NCBI RefSeq assembly: GCF_900104765.1
Contig: NZ_LT629737.1
Coordinates: 2,666,001 to 2,730,000, forward strand
Source of the DNA: Gillisia sp. Hel1_33_143
GTDB taxonomy: Bacteria; Bacteroidota; Bacteroidia; Flavobacteriales; Flavobacteriaceae
Reading direction: 5' to 3'
DNA length: 64,000 nt
Below the pieces are notes generated by a model. The model saw only the letters and a list, made by a program, of their open reading frames with translations. It searched no databases and was not told the origin of the DNA. Below are positions 25,305-33,784 of this stretch, piece by piece. Both the position numbers and the translations under genes were made by a program. Numbering within the stretch: position 1 is the stretch's first letter; each line of letters begins with the position of its first letter.

Positions 25305-26575
25305 GAAAACGTGTTGTAATTACAGGTTTAGGAGTAACAGCACCCAACGGCGTTGGAATCGAAGATTTTGAATTCGCTTTAAGATCTGGTAAAAGCGGTA
25401 TTGAATTTCATCAAGAATTAAAAGATCTCAATTTCAGTTGTCAGATAGGAGGAAAACCTAAAGTTTCAGAAGAATTGAAATCTCACTATTTTACACCACT
25501 TCAATTAAGAGGATTAAATAGCAGTGGGATTGTTTACGGAGTTATTGCAGGCACAGATGCCTGGAAAGATGCAGGCTTACCTATTTCTGAAGATAATGAA
25601 CCAGATTGGGATACAGGGATCATCTTTGGAACCGGAATTTTGGGAGTAGATAAATTTAGAGAAGCCATACATCTTATAGACGAAGGTAAAACTCGAAGAC
25701 TTGGTAGTACCAGTGTATTACAAACCATGGCGAGTGGAATTAGTGCTTATTTAGGTGGCATTTTTGGATGCGGAAATCAAGTAACCACCAATTCTTCAGC
25801 GTGTACTACCGGAACTGAAGCTTTGCTCATGGGATTTGAAAGAATCAAGAATGGCCACGCTAAAAGAATGTTGATAGGAAGCTGTAGCGATCATGGGCCT
25901 TATGTTTGGGGCGGATTTGATGCTATGAGAATACTTCCGGGGAATTATAACGACGAGCCTTCCAAAGCTTCACGACCGTTAAGTGCTTCAGCTTCAGGAT
26001 TTGTTCCCGGAAGTGGGGCAGGAGCAATGATGTTAGAAGAGCTAGATTCGGCATTAGAACGAGGAGCTAATATCTATGCAGAAGTTTTGGGAGGGAATGT
26101 GAATAGTGGCGGTCAAAGAGGTGGTGGAAGTATGACTGCTGCCAATGATACTGCTGTTCAACGTTGTATAAAGAGTGCTCTCCATGATTCAAGTATCCAT
26201 GCAAAAGATATAGATCTTATAAATGGCCATCTTACAGCGACCTCCAAGGATAGTGTAGAAATTCAAAATTGGAAATCTGCTTTAGAATTAGAAGGAGTAG
26301 ATTTTCCTTTTATAAATTCATTAAAAGGCATGACGGGGCATTGTTTAAGTGCTTCAGGCAGTATTGAGTTAGTTTCAAGTATCCTTCAGCTGAAAAAGAA
26401 TTTTATATTTGGTAATGTAAATTGCGAAGACTTGCATCCAGATATTACACATATGATAAGCACCTCTAAAATACCTTTAACTACAACAGAACAAGAGCTA
26501 AACATCATTGCAAAAGCAAGTTTTGGGTTTGGAGATGTAAATGCGGTAGCTATTTTAAAAAAATATAAAAATTGA
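25301..26575 (+). CDS. FabF-like beta-ketoacyl-ACP synthase of the cluster
   Basis: 424 residues, KAS II-type thiolase fold. The decarboxylating Claisen triad is complete: Cys168 (NSSACTTGTEA), His310 (NGHLTATSKD) and His347 (KGMTGHCLSASG). This is therefore a working condensing enzyme rather than a chain-length-factor homologue, which would lack the Cys. It would elongate the acyl chain on the neighbouring ACP. The block around His310 (INGHLTATSKDSVE) departs from the common AHGTGTPLND wording, marking a separate clade. It overlaps the dehydratase gene and precedes the ACP gene by 57 bases. Confidence 0.92.
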   Translation: MRKRVVITGLGVTAPNGVGIEDFEFALRSGKSGIEFHQELKDLNFSCQIGGKPKVSEELKSHYFTPLQLRGLNSSGIVYGVIAGTDAWKDAGLPISEDNEPDWDTGIIFGTGILGVDKFREAIHLIDEGKTRRLGSTSVLQTMASGISAYLGGIFGCGNQVTTNSSACTTGTEALLMGFERIKNGHAKRMLIGSCSDHGPYVWGGFDAMRILPGNYNDEPSKASRPLSASASGFVPGSGAGAMMLEELDSALERGANIYAEVLGGNVNSGGQRGGGSMTAANDTAVQRCIKSALHDSSIHAKDIDLINGHLTATSKDSVEIQNWKSALELEGVDFPFINSLKGMTGHCLSASGSIELVSSILQLKKNFIFGNVNCEDLHPDITHMISTSKIPLTTTEQELNIIAKASFGFGDVNAVAILKKYKN

Positions 26576-26632
26576 AAGATAATAATCAAGCTATTGATTG
26601 CTAGGCTTGATACCTATTTAAAATGAAAAAGA

Positions 26633-26887
26633 ATGACAGATAAAGAAATTATAGAAAAGATAAAAAAGATCGTAACTCCTTATACTCAGAATAAACCTGC
26701 TTTGGAAAACTTCGACGAGAATACCGACTTTATTAACGATCTAAAGATAAACTCTGCCAATTTAGTAGATGTAATTTTAGACGTTGAAGATGAGTATAAT
26801 ATTGAAATAGACAACGACTCCATGAACGAGATGTTGACTGTAAAAGATGCAAAACGAATTATAGAAAGCAAACTGGCCGCTCGTTGA
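26633..26887 (+). CDS. Dedicated acyl carrier protein
   Basis: 84 residues with the four-helix ACP pattern. The phosphopantetheine attachment site is Ser41 in KINSANLVDVILDVED; the usual Asp-Ser-Leu is Asn-Ser-Ala here. The acidic helix II (DVEDEYNIEIDND) is kept for partner docking. It lies between the ketosynthase and the phosphopantetheinyl transferase, which would convert it to the holo form, and so is the probable carrier of the chain built by this operon. It is clearly distinct from a housekeeping AcpP. Confidence 0.9.
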   Translation: MTDKEIIEKIKKIVTPYTQNKPALENFDENTDFINDLKINSANLVDVILDVEDEYNIEIDNDSMNEMLTVKDAKRIIESKLAAR

Positions 26888-27462
26888 TAGGTAATGATAT
26901 TATAGATTTTACGCTGTTTCTTAAAGAAACCAATTGGAAGCGTCCTAATTTCTTAAATAAGATCTATACTGTAAAGGAGCAAGAACAGATATTAACAGCT
27001 CCAGACCCACCAGTTTTAATCGCAATTTTCTGGGCGATGAAGGAAGCAGCTTATAAAGCGCACCATCGAAGATTTAATCTACCACGAAAATATAACCCTA
27101 TAAACTACTCCTGTACTTTAGATACGTTGGGGACGACTGATACAGTTTTAGGAAGTATTGAAATCTTTAATAATCACTACACTGCTAAAATATTGAGGCG
27201 TTCAAAGTTTATTCATTGCACAGCTAAAGCTTTTGATATAAACATACTTCAGAAAATTTATAAGGATGATGTAAATTTAAGATCAGAATTAGTAACTCAT
27301 TATTCTGATATTCATTATCTTAACAAGGATGAAATTTATATTGAAAAAGACAAGAATTTTATTCCACGAGCTTTTCAATTAGAAAAAGATCTAAAAATAT
27401 CGTTTTCATTATCGCATCATGGAAGGTATGCTGCGGTTGTACTAGCGTTAACGAACTCCTAA
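26884..27462 (+). CDS. 4'-phosphopantetheinyl transferase
   Basis: 192 residues. The start is a TTG overlapping the ACP stop as TTGA; no suitable ATG exists. The AcpS/Sfp superfamily residues are seen: IGNDIIDF at the N terminus (Asp5 region) and FWAMKEAAYKA (Lys53-Glu54, Lys58), with the C-terminal SFSLSHHGRYAAV strand. It transfers phosphopantetheine from CoA to the ACP serine. Being the last gene of the run and translationally coupled to the ACP, it is probably specific for it. Confidence 0.88.
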   Translation: MIGNDIIDFTLFLKETNWKRPNFLNKIYTVKEQEQILTAPDPPVLIAIFWAMKEAAYKAHHRRFNLPRKYNPINYSCTLDTLGTTDTVLGSIEIFNNHYTAKILRRSKFIHCTAKAFDINILQKIYKDDVNLRSELVTHYSDIHYLNKDEIYIEKDKNFIPRAFQLEKDLKISFSLSHHGRYAAVVLALTNS

Positions 27463-27544
27463 ATGCAGGTTAAACAATATTAAATATAGTTGTCTAAAAA
27501 GAGTGCATTTGTAAATTGGTATAACTAATTAAAAAAATACATAT

Positions 27545-28267
27545 ATGAAGACCGTAGATAAAATGGAAGTGTTGCATAGCCAATCGGCAGAATTTATAGC
27601 ACAGGGAGAGACCGGAAAATTTTTGAAATTAATACCTGATACTTTTATTATTAAAGGTGATGATTCAGAAGCAGGTCCTAGTCAGGGTTATGCTATTAGG
27701 CACTTAAATAGACAAGATATAATTCTTATTGATGTTGTTGAGAAATCTTCTAGCGATGCCGTTAAAAAATTGATTACCGATGGATATAATATTAAAGCTA
27801 TTCTAATTTCTAATGGTACGATTTTAAAGAATGCACATACAAGTTTAAAAGCTCTTTCTGAGGATGCAGGTGGCGCACCTATTTATACACATCCAAGAAA
27901 TTCTATTCAAGACGATTTTCATACTAAAGATATTACAGCTAAAAACGAGATCTTTAAGCATTTTGCTTTAAAGATTTTTGATCTACCTGGAGATGGTGGA
28001 GGGTCTGTACTGATCTATTCTGAGATCAATGACGGAATGTTATTTACAGGAGAAGATGCCATTGGTTCAAAGTATGATTCTGAAGAAAACACTTTTCACA
28101 AACCTAAGCTGAAGAGTAAAAATGACGAATTTGGAATGGCGGAAAGTTGGGGAGCTTTTGATGAAGAATTCACCTATCTCTTTCCATTACACGGTAAACC
28201 GGGATTCAATTTAGAGGAAGGAAATCAAACTGATATTTTGAATAAATTAGGTAGAGTAGAAGAATAA
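27545..28267 (+). CDS. Metallo-beta-lactamase-fold protein without the zinc motif
   Basis: 240 residues. The layout follows MBL hydrolases: an early strand with ILIDVVE, then a loop ILISNGTILKNAH where HxHxDH should be. APIYTHP follows, then LPGDGGGSVLIYS where PGHTPGS is usual, LFTGEDA where LFTGD is usual, and a final FPLHGKPG. Nearly all zinc-binding His/Asp residues are replaced, so classical hydrolysis is unlikely. It is probably a ligand-binding pseudoenzyme (inference). It follows the PKS cluster by 82 bases but has its own gap; membership of that operon is uncertain. Confidence 0.6.
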   Translation: MKTVDKMEVLHSQSAEFIAQGETGKFLKLIPDTFIIKGDDSEAGPSQGYAIRHLNRQDIILIDVVEKSSSDAVKKLITDGYNIKAILISNGTILKNAHTSLKALSEDAGGAPIYTHPRNSIQDDFHTKDITAKNEIFKHFALKIFDLPGDGGGSVLIYSEINDGMLFTGEDAIGSKYDSEENTFHKPKLKSKNDEFGMAESWGAFDEEFTYLFPLHGKPGFNLEEGNQTDILNKLGRVEE

Positions 28268-28290
28268 AAAATATTATTTTGATGAAGTTA

Positions 28291-28405
28291 GAGACTATTT
28301 CTGAAGTATTTTCTCGTCATTCCCAATTTAACGAGATATTTCTAAGTGAAATATTTATAACTTAGATTCCGCTTGACGAACTGAAGTAACTTTTCGAATA
28401 GTCTC
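28291..28405. repeat. Long imperfect inverted repeat (cruciform or structured RNA candidate)
   Basis: GAGACTATT (28291-28299) pairs perfectly with AATAGTCTC (28397-28405). Inside, AAGT and TCGTCA blocks also pair, giving arms of about 40 bases with mismatches. A smaller inner CTAAGT / ACTTAG hairpin sits in the middle. Confidence 0.5.
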
Positions 28406-28424
28406 ATTCTTTATCCAAAATTAT

Positions 28425-28452
28425 AATGCTCGCTTTAGGCGAGCATTTTTTA
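28425..28452 (+). terminator. Rho-independent terminator, first of two
   Basis: Perfect 9-bp stem AATGCTCGC / GCGAGCATT followed by a T tract. Confidence 0.85.
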
Positions 28453-28468
28453 TAGTATCAAATTCCTA

Positions 28469-28498
28469 AGTACGGCATATAATGCGGTACTTTTTTTA
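28469..28498 (+). terminator. Rho-independent terminator, second of two
   Basis: 10-bp stem AGTACGGCAT / ATGCGGTACT with one G-G mismatch, then seven T. Tandem with the previous terminator, upstream of aconitase. Confidence 0.7.
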
Positions 28499-28621
28499 TG
28501 ATCAGGTCACAATATTCGAAACATTTCACGAATAAAGATTTTAAAATAAGTTTATAAGGTATTGTTAAACCTAGCTTTAAACTGAATTATAAATGATATT
28601 TTAAATGAAAATATACACTCT

Positions 28622-30607
28622 ATGACTTCATATAATGTTACACAGAAACTTATCAAAGATCATCTATTGCATGGTGAAATGATTGCCGGAAAAGAAATTG
28701 GTATTAAAATAGACCAAGCGCTATTACAGGATGCTACCGGTACACTTGTGCAATTAGAGTTGGAAGCTATGGGTTTAAAAAAAGCCCAGACGGAGGTAGC
28801 AGTTCAATATGTAGATCATAATCTATTACAAACCGATTTTAAAAATGCAGACGATCACCTGTTCCTCCTCTCTGCAGCCCAAAGATTTGGTTTATGGTAT
28901 AGTAGGCCGGGTAATGGTGTAAGCCACCCGGTACATATGGAAAGATTCGGTAAACCTGGAAAAACCATGGTAGGTTCAGACAGTCATACCCCCGCAGCAG
29001 GATCTCTAGGTATGTTGGCAATAGGAACTGGAGGTTTGGACGTAGCTGCAGCTATAGCCGGACAGCCTTACTTCGTAAAGATGCCTAAGATAATGGGGGT
29101 AAAACTTACCGGTAAATTACCAGATTGGGTGAGTGCAAAGGATGTTATTCTAGAGATGCTAAGACGTTATGATGTAAAAGGTGGAGTAGGAAAGGTAATT
29201 GAATATTATGGAGATGGATTAAAACATCTAAGCGCTATGGATAGGCATGTTATAGCAAATATGGGAGCAGAGTTGGGTGCCACTACAACCGTTTTTCCTA
29301 GTGATGATGAGACAAAAAGATTTTTACGTTCACAAAAAAGAGAAGAAGACTGGATAGAATTAGTTGCAGATGAAGGTTGCACTTACGACTTTGAAGATGA
29401 GATTATTCTCGACGATCTTATTCCACTTATAGCGTTGCCAACTAGTCCAGGAAATGTAGTTCCTGTTAGTGAAGTTGCAGGCAAACCAATAAGTCAGGTT
29501 GTAATTGGATCTTCAGCCAACCCAGGATTACGAGATTTTTGGATAGCAGGCGCCATTGTGAAAGATAGAAGTATTAATAGTGATGTTTCTTTTGATGTGA
29601 ATCCAACGTCAAGACAGATCATTCAAAATATGATAGATAATAAAGCTTTTGCAAATCTTATTAAAGCAGGAGCAAGGTTCCATCAATCTGGTTGTATGGG
29701 ATGTATCGGGATGGGAGAAGCCCCCGCATCAAACACCATCAGTTTAAGAACAATGCCAAGAAATTTCCCTAGTAGATCTGGAACCGAAGATGATATGGTT
29801 CATTTGTGTAGCCCTGAAACAGCAGCGGCTTCAGCATTAACAGGAAAAATTACAGATCCTCGAGATCTGGAAAAATTATATAATATGAGCTATCCTCAGT
29901 TTATTCATCCGGAAATCGATATAATAAATACCGATATGCTAGTGGCTCCAATGGAAGATGGTACGCATATCGAGCTTAAAAAAGGGCCTAATATAAAAAC
30001 CTTACCTCATATAGATCCGTTAAAAGATGAGTATAAAGTTCCTGTATTATTAAAGATGGGTGACAATGTTTCTACAGATGAGATCCTTAAGGCAGGAGCA
30101 GAAGTGCTGCCTTTTAGAAGTAATCTACCCGAGATTAGTAAATATTCTTTTACCGTTATAGATGATACTTTTTATGATAGAGCACAAAAAGCAAAATCTG
30201 AATATGGAGGTCATATTGTAGTTGCAAAAGAAAATTATGCGCAGGGTTCTAGTAGAGAGCATGCTGCACTAGCTCCTAAATATTTAGGCCAAGTAGCTGT
30301 TATTGCTCAAAGTTATGCGCGTATAGCTTGGCAAAATTTGGTGAACTTTGGAATTCTCCCATTAGAATTTATCAACATTGAAGACTACGAAAAGATAATG
30401 CAAGGAGATATGGTTCAGTTTAAAGATCTTACTGCGGATATCAAAAATAGAAAGAATATACAAGTAAAAGTTCAGAAAAATTCCGGAGAAATTCTAAAGT
30501 TTGAAACTAAACATACTTTAAGTGATAGACAAATAGAGGTTCTTTTAAAAGGAGGAATAATTAATGAATTCAAAGAAAAATTAGACGAAAAAAATTTAAG
30601 AGCATAA
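28622..30607 (+). CDS. Aconitate hydratase, short Aquifex-type
   Basis: 661 residues, shorter than AcnA (about 890) or AcnB (about 860). The 4Fe-4S ligands are in QSGCMGCIGMGEAPA plus an upstream Cys. Substrate residues GSDSHTPAAG and the C-terminal swivel domain (AQGSSREHAALAPKYLG) are present. It isomerises citrate and isocitrate through cis-aconitate in the TCA cycle. Whether it is the main aconitase or a second isozyme cannot be told from this window. A homoaconitase role is possible but not supported by neighbours. Confidence 0.9.
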   Translation: MTSYNVTQKLIKDHLLHGEMIAGKEIGIKIDQALLQDATGTLVQLELEAMGLKKAQTEVAVQYVDHNLLQTDFKNADDHLFLLSAAQRFGLWYSRPGNGVSHPVHMERFGKPGKTMVGSDSHTPAAGSLGMLAIGTGGLDVAAAIAGQPYFVKMPKIMGVKLTGKLPDWVSAKDVILEMLRRYDVKGGVGKVIEYYGDGLKHLSAMDRHVIANMGAELGATTTVFPSDDETKRFLRSQKREEDWIELVADEGCTYDFEDEIILDDLIPLIALPTSPGNVVPVSEVAGKPISQVVIGSSANPGLRDFWIAGAIVKDRSINSDVSFDVNPTSRQIIQNMIDNKAFANLIKAGARFHQSGCMGCIGMGEAPASNTISLRTMPRNFPSRSGTEDDMVHLCSPETAAASALTGKITDPRDLEKLYNMSYPQFIHPEIDIINTDMLVAPMEDGTHIELKKGPNIKTLPHIDPLKDEYKVPVLLKMGDNVSTDEILKAGAEVLPFRSNLPEISKYSFTVIDDTFYDRAQKAKSEYGGHIVVAKENYAQGSSREHAALAPKYLGQVAVIAQSYARIAWQNLVNFGILPLEFINIEDYEKIMQGDMVQFKDLTADIKNRKNIQVKVQKNSGEILKFETKHTLSDRQIEVLLKGGIINEFKEKLDEKNLRA

Positions 30608-30638
30608 AATAATATTAATAAACTAAAAATTGAAGATT

Positions 30639-31265
30639 ATGAAAATTGGAGTAATAGGAAGTGGAAATATTGGAGGTAATTTAGGCAAACATTGGGCGCA
30701 AGCTGGGCATGAAGTTTTGTTTAGTTCAAGGCATCCAGAAGAGCTCAATGATATTGTAAGAGATGCCGGGGGTAATTCAAAAGCCGTAAGCATAGAAAAA
30801 GCTTTTGAAGCAAATGCTGATGTTTACCTTTTGGCGGTACCTTTCATGGCTATAGATAGATTATCTGAATTATATGCAGGAGAATATGGTGGTAAGGTAA
30901 TTATAGATGCTACAAATCCTTATCCGGAAAGAGATGGAGATATGGCTCAAGAAGTAAGAGATTCTAATAGAAATGCGTCGGAATATACCGCTATGAAATT
31001 TAATACGGCTAAAACTTCAAAAGCATTTAATACTATTCACGCAGAACATCTTAAAGATAGAGCTTTTAGAAATGTAGATAAACTTGCGGTTCCATATGCA
31101 GCTCAAGATCAGGAAAGCAAAGAAACTACAAGAAAATTAATTGAAGACATCGGCTTTGAAGCTGTGTATGTTGGAGATCTTTCGAAGACCAAAATAATGG
31201 ATCCAGATCAAAAAATTTATGGACAATCTGTTAGTAGGCAGGAATTAGAAAAGATGATATCTTAG
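30639..31265 (+). CDS. NADPH-dependent F420 reductase-like oxidoreductase
   Basis: 208 residues from the ATG at 30639; an in-frame TTG nine bases earlier is less likely. The Rossmann motif IGVIGSGNIGGNLG is followed by FSSRHPEE, fitting NADP binding, and IIDATNPYPERDG closes the nucleotide domain. It belongs to the F420-dependent NADP oxidoreductase-like family. Flavobacteria lack F420, so another acceptor is expected. It lies 31 bases after the aconitase stop and may share its mRNA. Confidence 0.75.
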   Translation: MKIGVIGSGNIGGNLGKHWAQAGHEVLFSSRHPEELNDIVRDAGGNSKAVSIEKAFEANADVYLLAVPFMAIDRLSELYAGEYGGKVIIDATNPYPERDGDMAQEVRDSNRNASEYTAMKFNTAKTSKAFNTIHAEHLKDRAFRNVDKLAVPYAAQDQESKETTRKLIEDIGFEAVYVGDLSKTKIMDPDQKIYGQSVSRQELEKMIS

Positions 31266-31287
31266 CTTAAAATTAGAAATACCATTT

Positions 31288-31332
31288 ACTTAAGGCAATA
31301 GCTTAAGAAAGGTAATAGGTAACACCTTAAGT
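31288..31332. repeat. Three CTTAAG motifs ahead of the FNT gene
   Basis: ACTTAAGG (31288-31295), GCTTAAGA (31301-31308) and CCTTAAGT (31325-31332). The outer pair are perfect inverted repeats. Five bases then lead to the start codon at 31337. Possible operator or leader hairpin. Confidence 0.4.
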
Positions 31333-31336
31333 ATTT

Positions 31337-32215
31337 ATGAAAGAGGATAAGGAAAAACATCTTGAAGATGTGGAGCAGGAAAAGAAGCAAAAACAAATAG
31401 ATTCTGAGCTCAAAGAAAATGAAGATAAAAGTGATGAAAGTAAGCCTAGAAAGCATGGTGAGATTCTAAATGAGCAACTAGAAGAAGGCAAAGAAGTTTT
31501 TAATAATAGTACAGGTAGTATTTTATTATGTTCTTTCACTGCCGGCTTGGAAATTGGCTTTAGTTATTTACTGATGTGTTCAGTTTTCACGTTCTTTAAT
31601 GGAAAAGTTGCAGAAGACACTATATTTAAATTATTAACCTTTGTTTATCCTGCAGGTTTTATAATGGTTATTTTAGGTAGATCGTTATTATTTACTGAGC
31701 AAACCTCTTTACTAAGCTTACCGGTTTTAAACAAAAAAGAATCTGTTTCAAGTTTATTGAAATTATGGGGACTCGTGATCTTGGGAAATCTTGCAGGTGG
31801 TTGGGCTATGGCCGCATTACTTATATGGATAGGACCAGCGTTGGGAATATTCGATCTTATAGCAGTAGAGAAAATTTCTATGCATGTTACATCCTTTTCC
31901 CCTCCGGTGATTCTAGTGAGTGCTATTTTAGCCGGATGGTTAATGGGTTTGTTATCTTGGTTGCTGTCCTCAGCTCAAGAAACCGTAAGCAGGATTTTGT
32001 TGATTATAATGATAACAGGAATAATGGCTTTTACCAGTTTACATCATAGCATAGTAGGAAATGTTGAAGTATTTGCTGGACTATTAAGTTCCTCAAAGAT
32101 CTCTTTTTCAGATTATTTAACCTTTGAGAGTCTTTCGCTATTGGGTAATGCTATTGGAGGAGTAGTTTTTGTAGCCTTGCTTAAGTACCGAGCCTTTGTT
32201 TATAGTGTAGAATAA
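31337..32215 (+). CDS. Formate/nitrite transporter (FNT) family channel
   Basis: 292 residues. The first 65 residues are an extremely charged Lys/Glu-rich cytoplasmic tail. About six membrane helices follow with FNT-like features (SFTAGLEIGFSYL, FIMVILGRSLLFTEQTSLLSLPVL, LGNLAGGWAMAALL, LHHSIVGNVE, LGNAIGGVVFVALL). It resembles the YfdC branch more than FocA or NirC. It should pass small anions such as formate or nitrite across the inner membrane. Substrate unproven. A bidirectional terminator follows. Confidence 0.85.
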   Translation: MKEDKEKHLEDVEQEKKQKQIDSELKENEDKSDESKPRKHGEILNEQLEEGKEVFNNSTGSILLCSFTAGLEIGFSYLLMCSVFTFFNGKVAEDTIFKLLTFVYPAGFIMVILGRSLLFTEQTSLLSLPVLNKKESVSSLLKLWGLVILGNLAGGWAMAALLIWIGPALGIFDLIAVEKISMHVTSFSPPVILVSAILAGWLMGLLSWLLSSAQETVSRILLIIMITGIMAFTSLHHSIVGNVEVFAGLLSSSKISFSDYLTFESLSLLGNAIGGVVFVALLKYRAFVYSVE

Positions 32216-32236
32216 TCACTATAATTTTTTAATATA

Positions 32237-32269
32237 AAAAAGCCCTTATAAATTAGTATAAGGGCTTTT
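32237..32269. terminator. Bidirectional terminator between FNT and hpf
   Basis: 13-bp perfect stem AAAAGCCCTTATA / TATAAGGGCTTTT, symmetrical A and T flanks, at the convergent junction. Confidence 0.88.
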
Positions 32270-32289
32270 CTAAATCTCAACTTGCAATA

Positions 32290-32589
32290 CTAGTGCGTTT
32301 GCATTTGAGATTTACGTTTAGCTAATTGCTTTTCTAGATCTCTTATTGTTTCTGCAACTGCAGCTTCGAAAGAGTTTTCATTAGATTCAGCAAAAACCTG
32401 AGGGCCAGGCAGGCTTAGTTTAATGTTACATATAAACCCGTTAGGGTCCATTCCATCCTGTTTTTTAATAAAAACTTCTGCGCGAATAACGAAGTTATAT
32501 TTATTCTCTAATTTATCTAATTTTTCCTGTGTGAATGCTTCTAGACTCTCACTTCTAGTAAGCTGTACAAATTGAAATATTGCTTCCAT
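32290..32589 (-). CDS. hpf: Ribosome hibernation promoting factor HPF/RaiA, short form
   Basis: 99 residues with the beta-alpha-beta-beta-beta-alpha pattern of HPF (FVQLTRSESLEAFTQEKLDKLE; AEVFIKK; AAVAETIRDLEKQLAKRKSQ). It binds the 30S decoding region and silences ribosomes in stationary phase. It is the short form, without the C-terminal dimerisation domain of long HPF. It is monocistronic. Confidence 0.88.
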   Translation of the reverse strand: MEAIFQFVQLTRSESLEAFTQEKLDKLENKYNFVIRAEVFIKKQDGMDPNGFICNIKLSLPGPQVFAESNENSFEAAVAETIRDLEKQLAKRKSQMQTH

Positions 32590-32816
32590 ATATGTTGATT
32601 TATTTTTAAAGCAAGAACGTTTATATACTATCCTTAGCCAAGATTTTAAAAGAAAATTATATGTTATTTAAGATATTTTTATAAGTGGATGTGCGTCTAT
32701 TACTACATCCTCAATATAGTCATATTATTAATGAATAAAGAATAAATTTGCATTTAGTCAATCTTCTTATATTTATTCAAATAGATCATTCCGGGTTATA
32801 TATAGTTGAGCTTAAA

Positions 32817-33761
32817 CTATAATTCTCCTGCTGTTCTGCCAATGGCTTGTTCTAGATTCAGTTTATTTGTGGTTTGAATAAAAACCTGATTGATCTTAGG
32901 ATATTTGCCCTTGATTTGTTGTCTCATTGTCTGAATGCTTTTTTCTGCAGTTAGAAGATCAATATCCTCTTTAATGTCTACTTCTATTACTACAAGAATA
33001 TTGTCTGCTCCTAAGTGCATAGTTTTAGGAAAGTTCCATTTCTTAATATTCTTGTTATTAGAAAGTATACTCTCTATACCTTCTATAACTTCAGGTCTTG
33101 CACTTTCTCCTAATAGCAATCCTTTGGTCTCTTTAGCTAAAAAGGTAGCAACCCCTAAAAGTAGAACACCAATTAATAATGACGAGATACCGTCTAGATA
33201 GGGGTTATTTAATTGTTGAGATAGAAAAATACCTATTAATGCGATAAATAAACCAATTACAGCAGCAGTATCTTCAATGATCACCGCAAAATTCGCAGGA
33301 TCTTTACTTTTAATAATATTTTGTAACAATTTTCCCTTGGGATTAGATTTTTTAAAGGTTTTGACTGCAATTATCAATGATGCACCCTCAAATACTATAG
33401 CGGCAGCAAGTACCCAATAATTCCAAGTTGGATCCTCAATTACGCTAGGATCTTCAAGTGCATGAATTCCCTCATAGATAGCAAAACCACCTCCAAGCGA
33501 AAATATTAAGATGCTCACCACAAAACTCCAGAAATAAATCTCTTTACCATAACCAAATGGGTGTTCGTGATCTGCTGGCTTTTTAGATTTTTTAAGGCCT
33601 AATAATAGCAAAAGACCATTACCAGTATCAATTAATGAGTGAATTCCTTCAGCAAGCATAGCAGAACTCCCAGTAAAGAAAGATGCCACAAATTTGCTTA
33701 TTGCTATTAGCGTGTTGGCAGCAATTGCGCCATATATTGCTAGTTTAGATCCTCCAGCCAT
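32817..33761 (-). CDS. Cation diffusion facilitator (CDF) metal exporter
   Basis: 314 residues. It has about six membrane helices, with the metal site EGIHSLIDTGN in TM2 and EDTAAVIGLF in TM5. A GKEIYFWSF loop follows HPFGYG, and a cytoplasmic C-terminal domain carries LLGESARPEVIEGIESIL and HLGADNILVVIEVDI. CDF proteins export Zn2+, Fe2+ or Mn2+ against protons. The metal cannot be fixed; this subgroup keeps His/Asp in TM2 (HSLID). It has a perfect palindrome in its promoter region, suggesting metal-responsive control. Confidence 0.9.
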   Translation of the reverse strand: MAGGSKLAIYGAIAANTLIAISKFVASFFTGSSAMLAEGIHSLIDTGNGLLLLLGLKKSKKPADHEHPFGYGKEIYFWSFVVSILIFSLGGGFAIYEGIHALEDPSVIEDPTWNYWVLAAAIVFEGASLIIAVKTFKKSNPKGKLLQNIIKSKDPANFAVIIEDTAAVIGLFIALIGIFLSQQLNNPYLDGISSLLIGVLLLGVATFLAKETKGLLLGESARPEVIEGIESILSNNKNIKKWNFPKTMHLGADNILVVIEVDIKEDIDLLTAEKSIQTMRQQIKGKYPKINQVFIQTTNKLNLEQAIGRTAGEL

Positions 33762-33784
33762 ATTATTTTTATTGATTATTAGAA

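Larger units (their letters stand above)
28268..28621. other. 354-bp gene-free stretch before aconitase
   Basis: It holds the inverted-repeat element and two tandem terminators listed separately. The last 120 bases, which should include the aconitase promoter, show no clear TTG/TAnnTTTG pair and no coding sequence. Confidence 0.6.

Noticed and set aside
21125-27462. Flexirubin/dialkylresorcinol (DarA/DarB) type pathway
   Set aside because: No DarA/DarB-type condensing or cyclising enzyme, ammonia lyase or aryl polyene set was seen; the key enzyme is a true type III PKS.
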